A stretch of 64,000 bases of DNA from [Clostridium] clostridioforme AGR2157. Its GTDB lineage: Bacteria > Bacillota > Clostridia > Lachnospirales > Lachnospiraceae. Where the stretch lies: positions 1-64,000 of the forward strand of contig NZ_AUJR01000014.1 of NCBI RefSeq assembly GCF_000424325.1, written 5' to 3'. How positions within the stretch are numbered: the stretch's first letter is position 1; each line of letters begins with the position of its first letter. The notes below the pieces were generated by a model, which saw nothing but the letters and a program-made list of their open reading frames with translations, made no database searches and had not been told where the DNA came from. This document shows positions 1-8,507 of this stretch, piece after piece. The translations under genes were made by a program, and so were the position numbers.

Positions 1-149
1 CCTAAAACAAAGGTGGAGAAGAACCCTCTAAAAGTATCCTGATAACCAGGCTCATGGACTCTCCCCCATCCCCTCAGATCTCTCTCTGAAATATTTTTAG
101 AAAAACTTACACATTTAACTTGACAAACCCCAGCGCCCCCACCATTTTA

Positions 150-1961
150 TTATTTCTTATATTCAAAATCCGGAATCTGATGCCATCTTTCTTTGAAGTA
201 ATGGGCAGCCAGTTTCGGTTTTCTATCCCTGGTGAATAACCCTTTCTTGTTGCCCTGTACACGGAGAAGCCCCTGGCTGGTTGCAAAGTCTGCAAAGTTC
301 CATGCCTGTTCTCCCACAACAAAATCGTAGTCATCGAATACTCTGTGATTCATCTTGTAGTAATCCACCTGATATTCCTCAGTATACATCACCGGAGTTG
401 TATCATGGAATCCCATGACTGTATCTGCACCGTATTCTGTGAAAATAACCGGAAGACCATATTCTGCCCACTGATCCAGTTCTTCACGAAGGGCCAGTTC
501 CGGTCCCTGCAGATCCGGTGCTCCGAAATACCAGCCATAGTAGCGGTTTAAGCAGATCACATCACTGAGTTTTGCGGATACATCCGTTGCAGGACCGCCG
601 CCCATCTGGACACTGACCAGAGTACATGGGCGTTTCTGCGGATCCAGGCTGCGAGCCAGTTCGTACAGAGGTGCGAAATATTCATAAGCTCCCTCAGAAT
701 AAGAATCCGGTTCATTTGCAATGCTCCACATCACTACACAGGCATGATTTTTATCCCTTGCGATCAGGTCACGGATCACTTCTTTGTGGTGTTCCTGTGT
801 CTGCACGCCATGTTCTTTATCAAAGGTGCTGATCTTCTGACCATTGAAGTTAGCGCCGCCGCCAAATTCCAGGTTCACACCCACTGCTGTGGTCTCGTCA
901 ATGACAACGATCCCCTCCTGATCGCACAGCCGCATCATTTCCTCGCTGTACGGATAATGGCTGGTGCGGAAACTGTTGGCTCCCTGCCATTTCATCAGGG
1001 AAATGTCTTTGGTATTCATCGGCAGATTGATGCCGCGGCCATTCGGGAAGGTATCCTCATGTTTGCCATATCCTTTGAAATAAAATGGTTTTTCATTGAT
1101 CAGGAATTTTGTTCCGTCAATGCGAACCGTACGGACGCCATATGGAAGTGTATAAACGTCTTCGCCAAAGGTCACGCGGATATCATAAAGATAAGCATTT
1201 AACGGCTGCCACAGTTTAACTTGTTCAATCTTTAATACACCTTCGCATCCGGCTGCTTCTGTCACTTTATTGCCTTCCCGGTCAAATACCTCTACCAGAC
1301 ATTCCCCGGTTCCTATGGTATCAATCTTGTAATTCAGAGCTGCATTTGCTCCGTTTACTTCTGCTGTTACGGTAATGTCGCTGATGTAAGACTTTGGTGT
1401 GGTGTAAATTCTTACCGGACGAATGATACCGCAGTAGTTAAAGAAGTCAAAGTTTGGATTATTCACTGGTTTCTGAGGTCCCTTGGACTCAAATCCAGGC
1501 AGTCCGCCGCTTAAAATATTGTTTTTTCCGCCTACCGGCAGTGTGGTATAATCAATGATGTTGTTTACAGCTACGGTCAGCAGACATTCTCCCTTTCCGG
1601 CCAGATCCGTGATCTCCACCTCAAATGGAAGGAATCCGCCTTTATGGGTACAGATCAGGTCTCCATTCACATAAATCTTCGCTTCATGAGCAACTGCGTC
1701 AAAACGGAGCATTACTCTCTGATCCTTCATAAATTCCGGTACGGAAAAGGTTCTCTGATAAAATACCCATCCATAGTGATCTCTGAAGTCAATCCCTTCT
1801 TTCAGGTCATTGTAAGCAGCCGGAACCGGCATCGTCATGGGATTCTCTAATGGCTTCTGGAACCATTCCTCCTCAAAGCCTTTTCCGTGATCCAGTTTGA
1901 AATCCCAAACTCCACTCAGGTCACTTAATAATCGGGATGATGTTAATACAGGGTACAGCAT
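150..1961 (-). CDS. uidA: Beta-glucuronidase, GH2 family
   Basis: A 603-residue glycoside hydrolase that removes glucuronic acid from glucuronide conjugates, very likely in the cytoplasm because no signal peptide is seen. The acid/base Glu lies in WSIANEPD (E417) and the nucleophile Glu in FTEYGAD (E509). The N-x-K motif that reads the glucuronate carboxylate is present as NKK (N571, K573), followed by GLFTRDRKPK as in the E. coli enzyme, which separates it from GH2 galactosidases. The segment between about residues 360 and 395 is as long as in the E. coli enzyme, suggesting a Loop 1-type active site. A purine-rich RBS lies at the end of the upstream transporter gene, four bases away, so the two are co-transcribed and the transporter probably supplies its substrate. 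Confidence 0.95.
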   Translation of the reverse strand: MLYPVLTSSRLLSDLSGVWDFKLDHGKGFEEEWFQKPLENPMTMPVPAAYNDLKEGIDFRDHYGWVFYQRTFSVPEFMKDQRVMLRFDAVAHEAKIYVNGDLICTHKGGFLPFEVEITDLAGKGECLLTVAVNNIIDYTTLPVGGKNNILSGGLPGFESKGPQKPVNNPNFDFFNYCGIIRPVRIYTTPKSYISDITVTAEVNGANAALNYKIDTIGTGECLVEVFDREGNKVTEAAGCEGVLKIEQVKLWQPLNAYLYDIRVTFGEDVYTLPYGVRTVRIDGTKFLINEKPFYFKGYGKHEDTFPNGRGINLPMNTKDISLMKWQGANSFRTSHYPYSEEMMRLCDQEGIVVIDETTAVGVNLEFGGGANFNGQKISTFDKEHGVQTQEHHKEVIRDLIARDKNHACVVMWSIANEPDSYSEGAYEYFAPLYELARSLDPQKRPCTLVSVQMGGGPATDVSAKLSDVICLNRYYGWYFGAPDLQGPELALREELDQWAEYGLPVIFTEYGADTVMGFHDTTPVMYTEEYQVDYYKMNHRVFDDYDFVVGEQAWNFADFATSQGLLRVQGNKKGLFTRDRKPKLAAHYFKERWHQIPDFEYKK

Positions 1962-1965
1962 ACGT

Positions 1966-3354
1966 TTATTCTCCTCTCTTTTCTTTCAAAATTCTTGTAT
2001 TTTCTTCTACTTTCTTTCTATCCAGCGGATAGAGGAATTTTAATGCCAGCGCCAGCAGAAGGAATCCCGCCGCGGGTACCAGACAGGTAATATTGTAAAT
2101 TCCGTCAACCACCTTCGGATCAAAGGTTGTGACTGCAGAGTAGCCTACTAAGGTCAGCAAACCGCCAGTCAATCCGGAGGAAGCTGCCTGTCCTAATTTT
2201 CTTGCAAAGGAATAGACTGCATAAATGGTTCCGTCAGACCGTTTTCCGGTGCGAACTTCCGCATCATCTATAACGTCGGTAATCATTGCCCAGCATACCA
2301 GGTTAAAAATAGCAGTACCTAAAGAAGATACCAGATACAATCCTACGAAAACCCAGACATTGTCTGTGTGCAGAATAAATGCAGCAATCAGGGCAACAGC
2401 TCCGACCACTGCTCCGGCTCCGGCGAGTTCCTTTCTTCCGTATTTTCCGGAAATTTTTACGATCACCATAGAGAGAGCCAGTGTAATGATGGTCGTACCC
2501 AGGTTTGCGGTAGACATTGCTTCACGGTTGCCAAAATAATTCGGATATATGTAATTGCCCATACCAGCCAGTGTCAGCTGCGCCAGTAAAAGAAGAAGAG
2601 CTGCTGCCACAATTCCCACCAGGGCCCGGTTGGAAACCGTTGTACGAATCAGTTCCCCAAAAGAAAACTTCTCTGTCGTTTTTTCCAATTTTACACGTTC
2701 TGTTGTCATATGGTAGCAAAGCAGGTAACAGATCACCGCTCCAATGGAGCAAAGCAGAGCTGCAATCATCATTCGTTCACCGGAAAAAATCGTATTTCCC
2801 TGAGCATCCTCATAGTAAACGATCAGCGGGAGAACCACACCGATTACCGTATTGGCCAGCGTTGCCCCGATGGTGCGGAAACTGGAAAGGGAAGTTCTTT
2901 CTTTCGGATCCGCAGTAATGGCAGATGCCATGGAACCGTATGGAATATTGATTCCCGTATAGCAGATGCTGCCCCAGAGCAGATATGTAAAGAACATCCA
3001 GAATACCTTAAAGCCCATGGGCATGTCCTTAAACCACACAGCATACATTAAGAAGGAAGCCAATGCCACAGGGCCGCACATCCGACGCAGCCACGGAGTG
3101 AATTTTCCTTTTTTACCCGGCCGGCTTCTGTCGCAGATCTGTCCCATGGTCACATCCGTAAATGCATCCACGATTCTGGCGATCATCATCATGGCGCCTA
3201 CCAGGGCCGCCGATACACCCATAACATCTGTGTAAAATTTCATAAGGAACATGGATGAAAGTAAAAATGTAAAATCATTTCCAAAATCACCAAACATGTA
3301 TCCCAGACGGTCCCTCATTCCAAAGGGAATTTCTCTTGTTTTCTGACTTTTCAT
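1966..3354 (-). CDS. GPH-family glucuronide/sugar:cation symporter
   Basis: A 462-residue polytopic membrane protein with about 12 hydrophobic segments. The N-terminal block GDFGNDFTFLLSSMF, the early DAFTDVTMGQICDRS segment and the later VLPLIVYY block are typical of the glycoside-pentoside-hexuronide symporter family, to which UidB, MelB and XynP belong. Its position directly before the beta-glucuronidase, with which it shares an operon, makes a glucuronide the likeliest substrate; this is inference from context. The start has a strong GGAGGGTG ribosome site just upstream. It is the first gene of the operon and diverges from the AraC-type regulator. Confidence 0.88.
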   Translation of the reverse strand: MKSQKTREIPFGMRDRLGYMFGDFGNDFTFLLSSMFLMKFYTDVMGVSAALVGAMMMIARIVDAFTDVTMGQICDRSRPGKKGKFTPWLRRMCGPVALASFLMYAVWFKDMPMGFKVFWMFFTYLLWGSICYTGINIPYGSMASAITADPKERTSLSSFRTIGATLANTVIGVVLPLIVYYEDAQGNTIFSGERMMIAALLCSIGAVICYLLCYHMTTERVKLEKTTEKFSFGELIRTTVSNRALVGIVAAALLLLLAQLTLAGMGNYIYPNYFGNREAMSTANLGTTIITLALSMVIVKISGKYGRKELAGAGAVVGAVALIAAFILHTDNVWVFVGLYLVSSLGTAIFNLVCWAMITDVIDDAEVRTGKRSDGTIYAVYSFARKLGQAASSGLTGGLLTLVGYSAVTTFDPKVVDGIYNITCLVPAAGFLLLALALKFLYPLDRKKVEENTRILKEKRGE

Positions 3355-3369
3355 GTCACCCTCCTGATT

Positions 3370-3387
3370 CTTGTCGATTGCTTGTCA
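3370..3387 (-). promoter_or_regulatory. Direct-repeat candidate operator before the glucuronide operon
   Basis: On the minus strand the block TTGACAAG is followed, 11 bases on, by TCGACAAG. Two half-sites in direct orientation one helical turn apart are the arrangement bound by many AraC-family proteins, and such a regulator is encoded divergently 170 bases away. The repeats sit within 35 bases of the transporter start codon. Whether they bind the regulator is inference. Confidence 0.4.
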
Positions 3388-3552
3388 ATTCTTTTATCTG
3401 TGACTCAGTTTACGTTTTTTTACCGCTTTTATCCATAATAATATTTGTTATTTATAATATAATATTTAGATTGTTTTTGTTTAAAGCGTATATTATACTA
3501 ATATATATAAATATTCTACTAATTGGTGTTTTGCAGCAAACAGGAGGCTTTT

Positions 3553-4776
3553 ATGGAGCAGAATGAATTATTGGACTTTGTCAGAAATTTTTTTGAAGAA
3601 ATGCGTATCCATACGCGGCTGATTGACGCACCCTATCCCTGGGACGATGCCTTTGACTTAAATCTTCGCCACACACTCCTCAAATACGATGAAGATGTGG
3701 CATCCACATTTTTTCAGCCTGAAGAACACTTTCATGAAAAGCATCTTGTTTATTTTATCAAGGACCTGTTCTGGTGTCATTATCTGTGCATCCCAGTTCC
3801 AAATGCCGGACAGAAGCGGGTGCTTTTCATTGGCCCTTTCGCCACAGAAGATGCCACCCTCGGCCTTGTGCGGTCCCTGACGGAACAGCTGCAGATCCCT
3901 GACACTCATTTTTCTTTTTTGTCCCAATACCATACCTCGCTTCCGGTGCTTCGGGACAAAAGCTGTATGCGAAGCATGCTTATCTGTCTTTGCAACCGCC
4001 TTTATGACGGACCTTACCGTATTCTAACCCAGGAATGGAAAGGAACGCCGCCTCTGCAATATGATACCATTGATTCTCTGGGGCAAAATCATGAAGTGTC
4101 CAAAAGCATCGAACAGCGGTATCAAGGCGAGCAGAATCTGATGGAAGCCATTTCCCGGGGAGATTATGCTGCTGCAAAAGAATGCTTGAATCAGATGGAT
4201 TCTTATGGTCTGGAGCAGCGGCTTGCCGACACCATCCGTGACAAAAAGAATTATCTCATTATTTTCAATACATTATGCCGGAAAGCAGCCCAGTATGGCA
4301 GGGTTCATCCAGTCTACTTGGACGAGCTTTCCTCCCGTTTTGCCATCCAGTTGGAAACCATGCACAACATGTCCCGCCTGAATGCCATTCAGGGAGAAAT
4401 GGTTTACAAATACAGTCTTCTGGTTCAGAATCGCTCCACACGGTCCTACTCTCCGCTGATTCAGAAAGCGGTTGATTTCATCTGTCTAAACCTCAAAGAC
4501 GACCTGAGCCTGAGCGCACTGTCAGACCAGCTTTCTGTACATAAGAGTTACCTTTCCACTCTTTTTAAGCGGGAAACCGGCACAACACTCACTGATTTTG
4601 TGACAGATCGCCGAATCAGCCATGCCATTTACCTGCTGAATACCACCAGCGAACCGGTTCAGGAAATCGCTTCTGCCTGCGGCATCCCTGATTTGAGTTA
4701 CTTCACCAAGATCTTCCGCCGTAAAAAAGGCATGACACCAACCCAGTATCGGGAAATGATCAAACAGCCATTTTAA
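3553..4776 (+). CDS. AraC-family transcriptional regulator
   Basis: A 407-residue regulator. The last 105 residues contain the two helix-turn-helix units of the AraC family: LSLSALSDQLSVHKSYLSTLFKR is the first, and PVQEIASACGIPDLSYFTKIF with the closing KKGMTPTQYR is the second. The first 290 residues resemble the long sensor regions of AraC proteins found with carbohydrate genes, but I cannot assign a ligand fold. The start is set by CAGGAGG five bases before the ATG; an upstream in-frame ATG at 3523 has no such site. It is divergent from the glucuronidase-transporter operon and is its likely regulator. Confidence 0.9.
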   Translation: MEQNELLDFVRNFFEEMRIHTRLIDAPYPWDDAFDLNLRHTLLKYDEDVASTFFQPEEHFHEKHLVYFIKDLFWCHYLCIPVPNAGQKRVLFIGPFATEDATLGLVRSLTEQLQIPDTHFSFLSQYHTSLPVLRDKSCMRSMLICLCNRLYDGPYRILTQEWKGTPPLQYDTIDSLGQNHEVSKSIEQRYQGEQNLMEAISRGDYAAAKECLNQMDSYGLEQRLADTIRDKKNYLIIFNTLCRKAAQYGRVHPVYLDELSSRFAIQLETMHNMSRLNAIQGEMVYKYSLLVQNRSTRSYSPLIQKAVDFICLNLKDDLSLSALSDQLSVHKSYLSTLFKRETGTTLTDFVTDRRISHAIYLLNTTSEPVQEIASACGIPDLSYFTKIFRRKKGMTPTQYREMIKQPF

Positions 4777-4948
4777 TTGGGGATTTCCGCGATCCTGTTC
4801 TGCGAATGAATATGAAAAGCGAGGATGAAGCAGCAAAAGGAGCATTTTAGTAAACGAGAGAAGAAGGCAAATATAGAAGGCGTGGCTTATAAGAAGACAA
4901 AAATGGGCGTTATAAGAAATGACGGGCAATGAAGGAAGGTGATTTATT

Positions 4949-5520
4949 ATGCAGATACAGAACAATCTGCCGTCCATGAACGCATCCCGCAACCAGGGGA
5001 TCGCGAAGGGAAAGTGAAAGAAATCTCTGGAAAAGCTGTCCTCCGGGTATCGGATTGTGAGAGCCGGGGACGACGCGGCGGGCTTGGCTATTTCAGAGTC
5101 CATGCGCAGCCGCATCAACGGTTTGAATCAGGCTATGAGCAACATTGACGACGGGATCAGTCTTACTAATGTAGGTGAGGGTGCGCTGGCGGAAGTTCAT
5201 GACATGCTCCACCGCATGCAAACATTGGCGGTGGAGGCGGCCAACGAAACCTACCACACAGCGGCCAGGGAGAATCTGGAAATGGAGCGGAAGGAACTGC
5301 TGGCGGAGATCGACCGCATCGGTTCCACGGATTTCGGTGGAGTTCCCCTCCTTTTCTCAGGCTGTCAATATCCCGGCTGGCTGGACACCCCCGGATAAAA
5401 ATAATGAGATTACCCTGCAGATTGGCGCCGCAGAGACAGAGACCCTGGATGTGGCCCGGTTTTACATAGGAAGCAAGGAGCTTCTTCTTGATAAGACGGA
5501 GACAGATTCCTGCAATGGGA
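4949..5520 (+). pseudogene. Flagellin N-terminal remnant
   Basis: Starts at an ATG preceded by GAAGGAAGGTG and reads the flagellin D0/D1 start, including SLEKLSSGYRIVRAGDDAAG, LAISESMRSRINGLNQA and a long heptad region with ENLEMERKELLAEIDRI. A TGA at 5015-5017 interrupts codon 23. Near 5380 the reading frame shifts into EITLQIGAAETETLDVARF, which still looks like flagellin. The gene stops being flagellin-like near 5510-5530, where it runs tail to tail into the remnant of thiE. It lacks the whole C-terminal half, so no filament protein can be made. No other flagellar gene is in the window. Confidence 0.85.
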
Positions 5521-5869
5521 ATGCCTTGCTCCACCGTTTTTGTTGTTGCACCGATGATCTTGTTTTCTCCTAAGATACTTCTGGCAAGATCAATGGGCAT
5601 GTCGCTCCGGCCCAGATGGACGCCCTCAGCGTCAACAGCCATTGTGATACCCAGCCGGTCGTCGATGATCAGGGGAATGCCGTAGCGTTGACTCAACCCG
5701 TGTACCTTTCGGGCGAGAGAAAGGTATTCGCGGGTGGATTTTTCCTTTTCCCGAATCTGCAAAAAGTAACGCCGCCCTGAAGCGCTGCCTCCGTTCTTTT
5801 CAGAAATTCCTCTTCACTGAATCCTGTGCTGCCAGTAATGAAGTACAGGCTGGTATCAAAGTCTTTCAA
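5520..5869 (-). pseudogene. thiE: Thiamine-phosphate synthase, frameshifted and truncated
   Basis: The likely start is a TTG at 5869, inside the end of thiM and after GGAGG. The frame reads DFDTSLYFITGSTGFSEEEF and then RTEAALQGGVTF; a run of five A (5761-5765 on the plus strand) is one base short, and the expected QIREKEK continuation is in another frame. That frame then gives IPLIIDDRLG, AVDAEGVHLGRSDMP and NKIIGATTKTVEQ, all ThiE blocks. After VEQ the similarity ends and the sequence belongs to the flagellin remnant, so the C-terminal phosphate-binding part is gone. The strain would need another ThiE to join the thiazole and pyrimidine halves of thiamine. Confidence 0.85.
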
Positions 5870-6668
5870 TTTCGATTTCCTCCATATCCAAGTATTGTTC
5901 CATATCTGCGTCCGTCACGGCAGAAAGCGTATCCATCAGATTCACCATAAAGCTGCCGGAGCCTCGGCTTGTCTCGGAGAGCTGGCCGCAGATGCCCATC
6001 ATGGCACAGGCGGTAATCGCAGCATCCATGTCAGGCTTGGCAGACAGATAGGACGCAGCCAGCGCACCGAGCATACAGCCCGTACCGGTAATACCGGATA
6101 GCTGCGGTGTACCGTTTTTGATATGGACCAGGCGTGTACCGTCCGTAACGATATCCATCTTTCCGCTGGCAAGAATGACCGTATGGTAGGCACGCGCCAA
6201 TCTGACAGCAACCCGGTCCAGCATCTGCACATCCAGTGCTGCATCCGCATCAACACCGGAAGAACGATAGGCCTCGTGGTACAAGGCATTGATCTCAGAG
6301 TAGTTTCCCTTAATAACCGTGGGCATAGCAGTCTTTAACAGTTCACAGGCATAGTCCCGGCGCATCCTCGAGCAGGCAATTCCCACTGCATCCAGAAGGA
6401 TGGGAATCTGCCTGTTTTTTGCCGCCTGTGCAGAAATCCGCATGGAAGCCATTCGTGCATCGGTGATATTTCCAAGATTGAGCATCAGGGCTCTGGATGT
6501 GTCTGTGATCTCCTTAACCTCTTTCGGGTGCTCTGCCATGATGGGCCGGGCGTTGATGGCAAGGACCGCATTGGCACACTGGTTAATGGAGATGGGATTG
6601 GTGATGCAGTGGATCAGAGGATGAAGCTCCTTTACACGGTTTCGTATATCATGAATGTTTTGTAGCAT
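5856..6668 (-). CDS. thiM: Hydroxyethylthiazole kinase
   Basis: A 270-residue kinase that phosphorylates 4-methyl-5-(2-hydroxyethyl)thiazole for thiamine salvage. Seen motifs are HCITNPISINQCANAVL near the start, PTVIKGNYSEINAL (about 116-129) and the GITGTGCMLGALAA loop with Cys198, the residue conserved in the family. Length is normal. It overlaps the end of thiW by 20 bases and the start of the thiE remnant by 14, so translation is coupled along the operon. Expression is expected to be under the TPP riboswitch upstream of thiW. Confidence 0.95.
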   Translation of the reverse strand: MLQNIHDIRNRVKELHPLIHCITNPISINQCANAVLAINARPIMAEHPKEVKEITDTSRALMLNLGNITDARMASMRISAQAAKNRQIPILLDAVGIACSRMRRDYACELLKTAMPTVIKGNYSEINALYHEAYRSSGVDADAALDVQMLDRVAVRLARAYHTVILASGKMDIVTDGTRLVHIKNGTPQLSGITGTGCMLGALAASYLSAKPDMDAAITACAMMGICGQLSETSRGSGSFMVNLMDTLSAVTDADMEQYLDMEEIEIERL

Positions 6669-7377
6669 TTGTTTTCACCTTCCTGACGATATAGTAAATC
6701 ATTGCCGCAGCCACACACACAGCCAGGGCCACATAGGAAAGTGGTCCCCAAATGGGACTTGTCAGCTCAAAAATGTTTGAAGCAAGCTCGATCACAACAA
6801 AGAGAATTGCGCCGAATGCTGCGATGGTCAGCGCATCGGAGAGAACAGTACTCTTGTCTGTGTAGCTTCGGGAATCCAGCCTGGACTGAATCTCGGCCAA
6901 CATACCATTGGCAGCGAATTTGCGCAGGAATACATAGGCGATGCTGCCGCCAATCAGAGTGCCGCAGATAAAGGAGGGTACATAAAACAGCCAGCTCAGT
7001 CCCTCCTTGCCCCACAGTAGTGTCATGACAGGGTAGGAGATGATGGCGCCGATAATACCGGTGCCGATAATCTCACCCACAACAGCACAGACGATTTTGC
7101 CCCTGGACAGGCGGTAAAAGACACCGGACAGGAATGCACCGAAAATTGCGCCGGTGAGTGCGAGAGGTGGAATGCCCATGGTAGCCATACGGATAATGCC
7201 AATCAGGGTCGCGCAAAGCAAAGAGTACCATGGACCCAGAAAGACCGAGCAGACAATGTTGATGAAATGCGCCATGGGACACATACCCTCGACACGAAGG
7301 ACCGGTGAAATAACAACGCCGAGCGCAATGAGCATAGAGAGCATGGTCAACTTCAGAATACTTTTTGAGTTTTTCAT
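6649..7377 (-). CDS. thiW: ECF transporter S component, thiazole uptake (ThiW)
   Basis: A 242-residue membrane protein. The first 165 residues match the S-component fold of ThiW, with LTMLSMLIALGVVISPVLRVEGMCPMAHF and a following block of hydrophobic helices. ThiW proteins bind hydroxyethylthiazole and work with the shared ECF energising module, which is not encoded here. Its position behind a TPP riboswitch and before thiM agrees with this. The remaining 75 residues form a linker and two more hydrophobic helices, which makes it longer than ThiW proteins I know; the meaning of this tail is unclear. Confidence 0.85.
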   Translation of the reverse strand: MKNSKSILKLTMLSMLIALGVVISPVLRVEGMCPMAHFINIVCSVFLGPWYSLLCATLIGIIRMATMGIPPLALTGAIFGAFLSGVFYRLSRGKIVCAVVGEIIGTGIIGAIISYPVMTLLWGKEGLSWLFYVPSFICGTLIGGSIAYVFLRKFAANGMLAEIQSRLDSRSYTDKSTVLSDALTIAAFGAILFVVIELASNIFELTSPIWGPLSYVALAVCVAAAMIYYIVRKVKTNATKHS

Positions 7378-7555
7378 TTATATTGCCTCTTTTCATATTT
7401 GATACGAAGCAGCATGCTTCGCTCGGTCGAGAATCCATTTTCTCCTCTCACCCCGAAACACGGGTTCCCATCGCAAATTACAAGACACAAGGCGCTCCCC
7501 TTCTATCTGCCCGTAACCACCCGGGATAGGTCATCCACATCCTTTCTTTCAGAAA

Positions 7556-7595
7556 ATACAAAACGGAAGCTATCCCTGATCCGGGTAACTTCCGC
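7556..7595 (-). terminator. Attenuator hairpin after the TPP riboswitch
   Basis: On the minus strand GCGGAAG and CTTCCG close an imperfect hairpin that continues with TTA/TAG and CCC/GGG pairs, followed at once by TTTTGTATTTT. It lies directly downstream of the TPP aptamer, where riboswitch expression platforms usually sit, so ligand binding probably favours termination before thiW. Confidence 0.7.
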
Positions 7596-7599
7596 AAAA

Positions 7600-7695
7600 A
7601 ACAATATCGGCATCCCTACGTTGGCATTATCCAAATCAGGTTATCGGTCGAAGGTCATACCTTCCTCTCAGCCTGTAATACAAGCTCCCGTCTGT
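7600..7695 (-). promoter_or_regulatory. TPP riboswitch (THI element)
   Basis: The minus strand shows the conserved CTGAGAG of the pyrimidine-sensor arm, then ACCTGATTTGGATAATGCC and the closing CGTAGGGATG, the signature of the thiamine pyrophosphate aptamer. It precedes the thiW-thiM-thiE operon by about 220 bases. Thiamine pyrophosphate is expected to switch the operon off. Confidence 0.95.
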
Positions 7696-7878
7696 TAAGT
7701 TGATGGTCGTATTATACGCCTGACTGGGTGAGATTGCAAGGGAAATTTTTTTTTAGAGCTAAATTAACAATAATTAACAATAAAAATCATGATGACGGGA
7801 AAGACCCATTACAAAGTGCTCCAACTGCTCTGCACATGAGATGCTACCAATAAATGTAAACCATCATATATATTTTGG

Positions 7879-7907
7879 TTGACAAATGAAGAACAAGTGT
7901 GTATTCT
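7879..7907 (+). promoter_or_regulatory. Sigma-A promoter for bioY-bioB
   Basis: TTGACA (7879-7884), 17 bases, then TATTCT (7902-7907). The start codon of bioY lies 32 bases downstream. A biotin-repressor site could overlap it, but I see no convincing palindrome. Confidence 0.7.
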
Positions 7908-7939
7908 AATGTGTGAAAAAAGAATTGGAGGAGTGTGTT

Positions 7940-8494
7940 ATGAAAAAAAGCTCAACGATTTATCAACTGGCCACCTGTGCACTGATGACCACATTGATGT
8001 GTGTGCTTGGTCCTATGTCCATCCAGATCGGACCGATTCCGATTTCCTTTACGAATTTTGTCATTTATCTGGCCGTCTACGTGCTTGGCATGAGGGGCGC
8101 CGCGAGCAGTTACGTTGTCTATCTGCTTTTAGGTGCGATGGGAATGCCTGTCTTTTCTGGTTATACTGGCGGTCCCGGAAAGCTTGTCGGTCCGACCGGT
8201 GGTTATCTGATCGGCTTTATTATTATGGCGCTGATCTGCGGCTTTGTTATGGAAAAGAGCAAGGGAAATACAGTCATCACAATTCTTGGCATGATTGCTG
8301 CCACGTTGGTTGATTATTTCTTTGGCACCATCTGGTTTGTTTTGCAGATGCAGTGTGGGGTGTGGTACGCATTGACTGTTTGTGTATTTCCTTTTATACT
8401 TGTTGATCTTGCAAAGATTCTGGCTGCAGCCACGCTTGGCCAAAGAGTTCGTGCGGCGTTGACAAAATCAAATCTGTTGCCAGCACAGAATTAA
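7940..8494 (+). CDS. bioY: Biotin transporter S component BioY
   Basis: A 184-residue membrane protein with about six hydrophobic helices. The motifs GPIPISFTNFVIYLAVYVLGMRGAA and GPGKLVGPTGGYLIGF are those of BioY, the biotin-binding component of ECF transporters. TTGGAGGAG nine bases before the ATG at 7940 sets the start; an in-frame codon at 7913 lacks such a site. It forms an operon with bioB, 13 bases downstream, behind a strong promoter. The ECF energising genes are elsewhere. Confidence 0.95.
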   Translation: MKKSSTIYQLATCALMTTLMCVLGPMSIQIGPIPISFTNFVIYLAVYVLGMRGAASSYVVYLLLGAMGMPVFSGYTGGPGKLVGPTGGYLIGFIIMALICGFVMEKSKGNTVITILGMIAATLVDYFFGTIWFVLQMQCGVWYALTVCVFPFILVDLAKILAAATLGQRVRAALTKSNLLPAQN

Positions 8495-8507
8495 GGAGGT
8501 ACTCCAT

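Noticed and set aside
7879-7940. A BirA-type biotin operator at the bioY promoter
   Set aside because: The promoter is clear but I find no convincing inverted repeat around it.
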